From: Flavobacteriales bacterium
GTDB taxonomy: Bacteria > Bacteroidota > Bacteroidia > Flavobacteriales_D > Cryomorphaceae
Assembly (NCBI GenBank): GCA_020200995.1
Contig: JAIVHQ010000082.1
Location: forward strand, 1-6,916
Direction of reading: 5' to 3'
Length of the DNA stretch: 6,916 nucleotides
Shown: piece after piece, positions 1 to 4,825 of the stretch
Layout of the letters: each line of letters starts with the position of its first letter
Numbering within the stretch: position 1 is the stretch's first letter
Program-made: the position numbers and the translations under genes
Notes under the pieces: generated by a model
The model's database searches: none
The model's input: the letters and a program-made list of their open reading frames with translations, nothing else
Told to the model about the DNA's origin: nothing

Positions 1-812
1 CCGAGCACTTGATACGGCGTTCCTGAAATCTCGTAATGAGCAATTGCGTTGAAGATAAATTGCTGCGCTTCCCGCTGTCGCATAAAAATTACGGACGGAT
101 CAATCACAAATTTATTGTTGATCTCCACGCGCGCTCCAATGTTTCCCATCCACCTCATTGGCAGCCTGGATTGCTGCGAACCGATGAAAGATTCATCGGG
201 TGTGGTGACGTGAAATACCGCCAGGTCTGCAAAGGGGTTGATCCGCTTTGTGCGGTCAGTTGATTTGAATGAAAAACCCACATTTGCGTCGAGCATTAAA
301 CGGTTCATTCGGTCAAATGACTCCATGCTGTTGATGGTATTGTCAAAGTTGAACCCGTCAAATTGAGAGTCGAAGATCATGTCGCGGGTGTTGATGCGTT
401 TGAACAATACCCCGAGTTGTACCCCGGCACTCAGCATGTACTTCGTATTTTTCGGATCGGTGATCTGATAGGCCACCGAGCCCAAAAAATTAGAGGAGCT
501 GATCACGTTGGCGGCGTCTGTATTTACAAACACACCACCTACGCCCCAGCGGTCATCGAGTGCCATATCGAAAGATGTGCCGAAGGTGATGAAGCTCGTC
601 GAGATCGAACTCCACTGTGATCGATACAGTGCCGAAATGCGCATGTCCGTGTACTTGAGCATTCCGGTATTGGCCGGGTTAAACATGATGGGGGCCTGAT
701 CGTACTGGGTGATCTGGGCATCCTGAGCGCGGCCTGACATCCATCCTGCCATCAGTGCAACAACCAGGATGGCTTTGAATAAGTCTGTATTCGAATTGAT
801 AATCTTTCTCAT
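1..812 (-). CDS. PorP/SprF family type IX secretion system membrane protein (3' end cut by window edge)
   Basis: The frame is open from an ATG at 812 to the left edge, giving 270 codons. Family members usually have about 300-340 residues, so only the C-terminus is missing. The N-terminus looks like a Sec signal peptide: MRK, polar residues, a hydrophobic core near residues 12-25 (FKAILVVALMAGWM), then SGRAQ, with likely cleavage before QDAQ. The mature start carries the family signature QITQYDQAPIMFNPANTG, a variant of the usual Q-Q-Y-NP-NPA-G pattern. After it come alternating aromatic/hydrophobic stretches typical of an outer-membrane beta-barrel (SALYRSQWSSIS, ITFGTSFDMAL, WGVGGVFVN, SVAYQIT, YMLSAGVQLGVLF). 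In the known family, SprF-like proteins are needed for export or surface attachment of a type B sorting-domain protein encoded next to them. Here the gene starts 2 nt after such a gene, so pairing with that adhesin is a strong inference. No Shine-Dalgarno sequence is visible, which is common in Bacteroidota. Confidence 0.93.
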   Translation of the reverse strand, partial: MRKIINSNTDLFKAILVVALMAGWMSGRAQDAQITQYDQAPIMFNPANTGMLKYTDMRISALYRSQWSSISTSFITFGTSFDMALDDRWGVGGVFVNTDAANVISSSNFLGSVAYQITDPKNTKYMLSAGVQLGVLFKRINTRDMIFDSQFDGFNFDNTINSMESFDRMNRLMLDANVGFSFKSTDRTKRINPFADLAVFHVTTPDESFIGSQQSRLPMRWMGNIGARVEINNKFVIDPSVIFMRQREAQQFIFNAIAHYEISGTPYQVL

Positions 813-814
813 GG
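813..814 (-). promoter_or_regulatory. Two-base junction between surface protein and PorP/SprF gene; likely translational coupling
   Basis: The TAA (817-815) and the ATG (812-810) are separated only by CC. There is no room for a promoter or terminator, and no purine-rich ribosome site is visible in the preceding 20 bases. Co-transcription is almost certain, and reinitiation by ribosomes finishing the upstream gene is a reasonable inference. If the frame break is real, translation arriving from the giant gene's own start would end at 4807, which could lower PorP/SprF expression. Confidence 0.65.
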
Positions 815-1075
815 TTATCGCAATAAGTTGATTTTACCCGTTATTTCGTAGAAGTTGCCGAGTACATTCGTCGCTTTGAGGGTGTAAACATATACACCGA
901 GAGGGAGCTGTTTGCCTTCGTGGTTTCCGTCCCACCCGTTCTCCTGACTTGTGGAGTTGAAAATTTCCTGACCCCAACCATTGTATATTTTGAAGTCGAA
1001 TTCGGTAAACGGACCCCCTCTCACAAAATACACGTCGTTGAGCCCGTCCTCATTGGGAGAGAAGGTATTCGGCAG
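815..1075 (-). other. T9SS type B C-terminal sorting domain (CHU_C / gliding-motility-associated C-terminal domain)
   Basis: The last 86 residues match this family in order: PNTFSPNEDGLNDVYF, then FDFKIYNGWGQEIFNS, NGWDGNHEGKQLPLGVYVY, and the terminal strand EITGKINLLR before TAA. The domain directs export through T9SS and, unlike type A domains, typically depends on a PorP/SprF partner, here encoded immediately downstream. All four Lys of the downstream frame are in this domain. Confidence 0.94.
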
Positions 1076-4000
1076 TCGTGGTGGCAGGATGAGCCTGCCG
1101 TCTATATTCAGGATGCGCGATGTAGAATCGGCGCATCCCGCGCTGTTCAGAGCGGTGAGGGTTACGGTGTAGTTTCCCGGTTCCGGATAGCTGTAAGTCA
1201 CAACGTCGTCGTTGAATTGACCGGGTTCATCGCCCATGTTCCAGAGAAGTGAAGTGGCATTCTCAGAGGTGCTCGTGAATGTTACGTCGAAGTTTATTGG
1301 GGCGGGGTTGTCGCTAATGGTAAAATTGGCAATTGGCAGTGGCGCCACGTTCACCACTTGGGCGATGGTATCATTACACCCGATGCTGCTCCGCACGATC
1401 AGCGACACGTTGTAGTTCCCGGCTTCCGTATAAACCACCGAAGGGTTTTGACTTGTCGCAACACTTCCGTTTCCAAAATCCCAGCTCCACCCGTCAATGG
1501 TGCCACTGAGCACTTCGGTTTGATCGGTAAACTGCACTGCACTTCCTGCGCAAGCAGCTCCGAACGAGAAGTCGGCGATCAAAGGTGTCGTAATGTTGAT
1601 CATCAAAGTATCCGTGGCCGGTTGGCAACCCTCCAGGCCGCTTCCCGTGAGGAAGATCATGACTTCTTCGTTCAACAGATCGTTCACCCCAATGACGTAT
1701 TCCGGTGTGAGCTCTGTTTCGCCCGGCAGAAATACACCGTCACCGCTGGTGGTCCAGGTGATTTCGCTCGTATTTTCAGAAGTGCCGCTGAGCTCCGTAC
1801 TGCTGCTGTTTGAGCAGGCGAAGATGTCATTGCCGGCATCTACGGTGGGGGCAGGATTGATGGTCAATAATAGTGTATCACTCATCGCAGCGCAAGGCCC
1901 GTTGTTCGAAGAGGTCAGTACGAGGTTGGCAAAGCCAAGCAGAATATCGTTTCCGCCGAAGTTGTACGCCCCGTCGAGCGCGGTGTTGTCGGGGCTGAAA
2001 TTTCCAAATCCCGAAGTACTCCAAACACCGGTATTGGTAGATCCGCTTACCACTCCGCCCAGTTCAATACTTCCATCATTAGAACAAGCATTAATGTCGG
2101 GCCCGGCATTTACGGTGGCGGGAGCAATGAATGTGAGAATCACTTCGGTATCAATTGCGCCGCAGGCGCCGTTGCTGATGGCTGTAAAAGTCAGCGCTAC
2201 ACTACCGGCATTCAACTCTGCTTCCGACGGAAGGTATTCCACGTTGGCGGCATTGGCATTGGGACTGAAAGTTCCTGTGCCGCTTGTTGACCAAAGTACC
2301 GCGTCCTGAAAAGATACGTTTGCCGAAAGGCTTACGCTCTCGGAAGTATTACACGCCGCAGGGCTTGTATTCATTTCCACTGTCGGCAAGCGGTCAAATA
2401 CCACTGTCAGTGAGTCGGTGAGCCCGGGACAGTTCCCTGTGGTTTCCGCTGCCAGATAAAGGGTAATGTTGCCTTGCTCTATGTCTTCTGAAGAAGGAAT
2501 GTAGTTTGTGTTGAGGGTGGTGTTGCCCGGGTCGAATGCACCATTGCCCGAACTGCTCCATTCCACAGTTCCGCTACCTTGTAGAGATCCCTGAAGCGGA
2601 ATGCTCCCCGCAGTCTCACACACCTCAATGTTGGACCCGGCATTCGGAACCACGGCATCCGAAAAGGATATGGTCATTACATCGCTGTCCGCGCTGCAAA
2701 GTCCGTTTCCTGTAGTGGTCAGGGTGAGTTCCACGCTGCCCGCAGTACTGTCCGCTTGTGAAGGGAAATAGGTGGCGTTAAAAACGTTTGGATTCGGAAG
2801 GAATTCACCGCTGCCCGCTGTGGTCCATGTTCCACCTGATGCCCACTCAGCTGCGCCTGCCAATTGCACCGGCCCGAGGTTTCCACAAACCAAGGCATCG
2901 GGACCGGCATCGGCCACAGGCAGGGGCTGAAACCCGATGGTGAGCTCATCACTTCCCTCGCTGCAGAGCTCGCTGCCTGTTGACGTAAGCGTGAGGTTGA
3001 TGCCTCCTGCAGACAGGTCTTCAGGGCCGGGCTCGTAGAATGCATTTAATGTGGTGGCTGTCGGTAAAAACTGGCCGTCGCCGGGCGTGGTCCAAATACC
3101 TGTAAAGGTTTCGCCGCTCACTTGCCCGTTCAGAGGAATCAGCTCCTGGGTTTCGCAGTAATCCACGTCGTCACCGGCAAATACAAATGCGGTATTGCCA
3201 AAGCTCAATTCAAAGCTTTCGGATACCTCGGCACACGGGCCGTTGTTGGTCGAAGTCAATGTAATGGTGATGGCGCCGGCGGCAATGTCACTTTCTGTAA
3301 AGGTGTAGACAGCATTGAGCGACTCGGCGTTTGGCTGAAAACTACCGTTTCCGCTGGTCGACCATATGCCCGTGGTGCTTCCGTTGCTCACTGAGCCGAA
3401 GAGCTGGGTTTGATCGTTCTCTGAACACACTTCGCGATCGGGGCCGGCATCCACCACTATTCCTGTGCTGATCTGGATGTCCAGTGAGCTCGATACCTCA
3501 AGGCAGTTGCCGTTTCCGGTCGATGTCAGGGTGAGGGTCACCAGGCCGGCGTCTATATCATCCTCGCTGGCCACATAGAAAGTGTTGAGGTTGTTCGCAT
3601 TTTGAAAAGTTCCCGATCCGGAGGTCGTCCAGGTACCGCCATCGGCGATGCTTACGTTTCCGGAAATCTGAAATGGAACCACCTCACCGCACACTTCCTG
3701 ATCGGCCCCGGCATCCACCACCGGTGCGGGGGTGAAGTTGAGTGTTAAAAAGTCAGAAGCGGGGTTGCAGCTGTTTACTGCGGTCAGGATCAAATTGACG
3801 CTACCGGCATCAAGGTCGTCCTGACTTGGAGTATAAGTCGCATTGAGGGTTGAAGCGTCGGGGTCAAAACTGCCCGAACCCGAAGTAGTCCACAGTCCGA
3901 TGTCCGCTCCTGTCAGCGATCCGTTCAGGGTCACCTCAGCATTGTTTGCACAAGCGGTGATGTCGGCTCCGGCATTGGCACTCCCTTCCGGAAATATGTT

Positions 4001-4825
4001 GAGCGTAACGTTGTCTGATACGGGCACACAGTTACCGATGTTTGTGGCACTGAGGGTGAGTACTACGCCTTGTGCGGCTATGTCTTCTGCTGAAAAAACG
4101 TAGGTGGCGTTGAGGTCCTCTGCATCGGGAGTAAAATTCCCTGTTCCCGATGTGGTCCAAATGCCGGTGGTATTGGTTCCCGAAACGCTTCCATTGAGAT
4201 CGATTTCACCTTCTGTGGCACAAACGGTCAACTCCTCGCCTGCATCGACCACCGGCACCGGAGTGATGGTAACCTCCATGGCGTCAGATGCCTGGTTGCA
4301 AGAATTTACAAAGAAGGTGAGCGTTACGTTACCGTCAGCGATATCAGCTTCACCGGGCAGGTAGGTCGGATTGGTCACTTCAGCTGATGGTGTGAAGATT
4401 CCCGTTCCCGATGTTTCCCAAAATCCGCTGTTGGCTGCGCCGCCTATGGTTGCCTGAAGGGATACATTGTTGTTGCTCGCACAAACAGTTTGGTCGGGGC
4501 CTGCATCGGCTGTACCTGCGGGGTTGATAAAGATGGTCAATTCGTCCGTCACCGGCGTACACTGTCCGTTGTTGGTAGAGGTAAGTGTGATGGTCACTTC
4601 CCCATTGAGGGAGTCTTGCGATGTGGCTATGTACGAGGCATTGGGATTGAACTGGCTCGGTACGAAGGTTCCATTGCCTGAAGTACTCCACACCCCGGAA
4701 GTGGTGGGCCCGGTTACTTCACCCGAAAGCGGAACGTTCAGGTCGTCCACACAAGCGAAGATATCTTCGCCCGCGTCTACTTCAGGAGCCGGGGTGAAGG
4801 TGAATTCTACCTCATCTGTCGCCAA
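815..4825 (-). CDS. C-terminal portion of giant T9SS type B-sorted surface repeat protein (5' part separated by a frame break)
   Basis: The frame is open from 4855 to the TAA at 815-817. The only start near its beginning is a TTG at 4825 that encodes an ordinary Leu of the repeat (GNGNCLLATDE). There is no ATG, ribosome site or signal peptide, so I regard this as the downstream part of the gene covering 4807-6916, not an independent gene. Numbering from 4825, domains in order are: the tail of a broken repeat (1-15); twelve Ig/PKD-like units of 87-90 residues (16-1082), each starting near V-D-A-G and carrying two Cys; PKD domain 1 (1083-1164, GWSWDFGNG); PKD domain 2 (1165-1241); a short linker; and a type B C-terminal sorting domain (1251-1336). 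The sorting domain has PNTFSPNEDGLNDVYF, NGWDGNHEGKQLPLGVYVY and the end GKINLLR. The family is exported by T9SS and anchored at the cell surface; adhesin or filament roles are typical but no ligand can be read here. Alternative: a truly split, non-functional gene. Confidence 0.88.
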   Translation of the reverse strand: MATDEVEFTFTPAPEVDAGEDIFACVDDLNVPLSGEVTGPTTSGVWSTSGNGTFVPSQFNPNASYIATSQDSLNGEVTITLTSTNNGQCTPVTDELTIFINPAGTADAGPDQTVCASNNNVSLQATIGGAANSGFWETSGTGIFTPSAEVTNPTYLPGEADIADGNVTLTFFVNSCNQASDAMEVTITPVPVVDAGEELTVCATEGEIDLNGSVSGTNTTGIWTTSGTGNFTPDAEDLNATYVFSAEDIAAQGVVLTLSATNIGNCVPVSDNVTLNIFPEGSANAGADITACANNAEVTLNGSLTGADIGLWTTSGSGSFDPDASTLNATYTPSQDDLDAGSVNLILTAVNSCNPASDFLTLNFTPAPVVDAGADQEVCGEVVPFQISGNVSIADGGTWTTSGSGTFQNANNLNTFYVASEDDIDAGLVTLTLTSTGNGNCLEVSSSLDIQISTGIVVDAGPDREVCSENDQTQLFGSVSNGSTTGIWSTSGNGSFQPNAESLNAVYTFTESDIAAGAITITLTSTNNGPCAEVSESFELSFGNTAFVFAGDDVDYCETQELIPLNGQVSGETFTGIWTTPGDGQFLPTATTLNAFYEPGPEDLSAGGINLTLTSTGSELCSEGSDELTIGFQPLPVADAGPDALVCGNLGPVQLAGAAEWASGGTWTTAGSGEFLPNPNVFNATYFPSQADSTAGSVELTLTTTGNGLCSADSDVMTISFSDAVVPNAGSNIEVCETAGSIPLQGSLQGSGTVEWSSSGNGAFDPGNTTLNTNYIPSSEDIEQGNITLYLAAETTGNCPGLTDSLTVVFDRLPTVEMNTSPAACNTSESVSLSANVSFQDAVLWSTSGTGTFSPNANAANVEYLPSEAELNAGSVALTFTAISNGACGAIDTEVILTFIAPATVNAGPDINACSNDGSIELGGVVSGSTNTGVWSTSGFGNFSPDNTALDGAYNFGGNDILLGFANLVLTSSNNGPCAAMSDTLLLTINPAPTVDAGNDIFACSNSSSTELSGTSENTSEITWTTSGDGVFLPGETELTPEYVIGVNDLLNEEVMIFLTGSGLEGCQPATDTLMINITTPLIADFSFGAACAGSAVQFTDQTEVLSGTIDGWSWDFGNGSVATSQNPSVVYTEAGNYNVSLIVRSSIGCNDTIAQVVNVAPLPIANFTISDNPAPINFDVTFTSTSENATSLLWNMGDEPGQFNDDVVTYSYPEPGNYTVTLTALNSAGCADSTSRILNIDGRLILPPRLPNTFSPNEDGLNDVYFVRGGPFTEFDFKIYNGWGQEIFNSTSQENGWDGNHEGKQLPLGVYVYTLKATNVLGNFYEITGKINLLR
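1103..1333 (-). other. PKD domain 2 (divergent core)
   Basis: About 77 residues starting IANFTISDNPAP. The usual W-D-F-G-D-G core is replaced by LLWNMGDEPG, but the following Y-S-Y-P-E-P-G-N-Y-T-V-T-L strand is typical. It holds a single Cys (SAGC), so it lacks the Cys pair of PKD domain 1. Confidence 0.82.
1334..1579 (-). other. PKD domain 1
   Basis: This 82-residue domain starts at IADFSFGAACAGS and carries the classic PKD core GWSWDFGNG, followed by S-Q-N-P-S-V-V-Y and the G-N-Y-N-V-S-L-I-V strand. Two Cys (AAC and IGC) fit the common PKD pattern in Bacteroidota surface proteins. It separates the repeat rod from the sorting domain. Confidence 0.9.
1580..4780 (-). repeat. Array B: twelve Ig/PKD-like repeats of 87-90 residues
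   Basis: Unit starts fall at 4780, 4510, 4249, 3979, 3718, 3454, 3184, 2914, 2647, 2380, 2113 and 1843, and the last unit ends at 1580. Lengths in nt are 270, 261, 270, 261, 264, 270, 270, 267, 267, 267, 270 and 264. The fold pattern is the same as in array A, but the strand after Trp mostly reads T-S-G (W-S/T-T-S-G-T/N-G-x-F). The segment before it is often the longer S-G-x-x-T-T-G-I-W. The tenth unit (2380-2114) has lost the D-A-G motif and begins VEMN. Every unit keeps two Cys. Confidence 0.92.
3719..4780 (-). repeat. Higher-order duplication of a two-unit block
   Basis: Units 1-2 of array B (4780-4250) and units 3-4 (4249-3719) are both 531 nt, each made of a 270-nt plus a 261-nt unit. 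Shared block-specific features are a first unit ending in NPAGTADAG or FPEGSANAG instead of the T-P-A-P linker, and a second unit with the shortened V-N-S-C-N-x-A-S-D strand where other units have N-G-x-C. These features occur nowhere else in the window, so the block was probably duplicated as a pair. Confidence 0.78.

Noticed and set aside
36..699. Short plus-strand frames opposite the PorP/SprF gene
   Set aside because: The minus strand here has a continuous 270-codon frame with a signal peptide and family motifs; the plus-strand frames overlap one another and have no coherent features.
1593..2309. A 238-codon open frame on the plus strand
   Set aside because: It lies entirely opposite array B. 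Its Ser/Pro/Val-rich text mirrors the repeat codons read in antisense, it has no ribosome site or recognisable domain, and similar shadows recur opposite other units (for example 3843-4364 and 5072-5443).
2719..3045. Minus-strand 108-codon frame overlapping array B, and the similar ones at 4380-4691 and 6092-6490
   Set aside because: They are out-of-frame readings of the same repeat DNA, rich in Cys, Arg and His, with no link to any family.
4823..4825. TTG at 4825 as a true start of an independent downstream gene
   Set aside because: It encodes a Leu inside a repeat unit, the reading frame matches the repeat upstream of it, and there is no signal peptide although the product carries an export domain.
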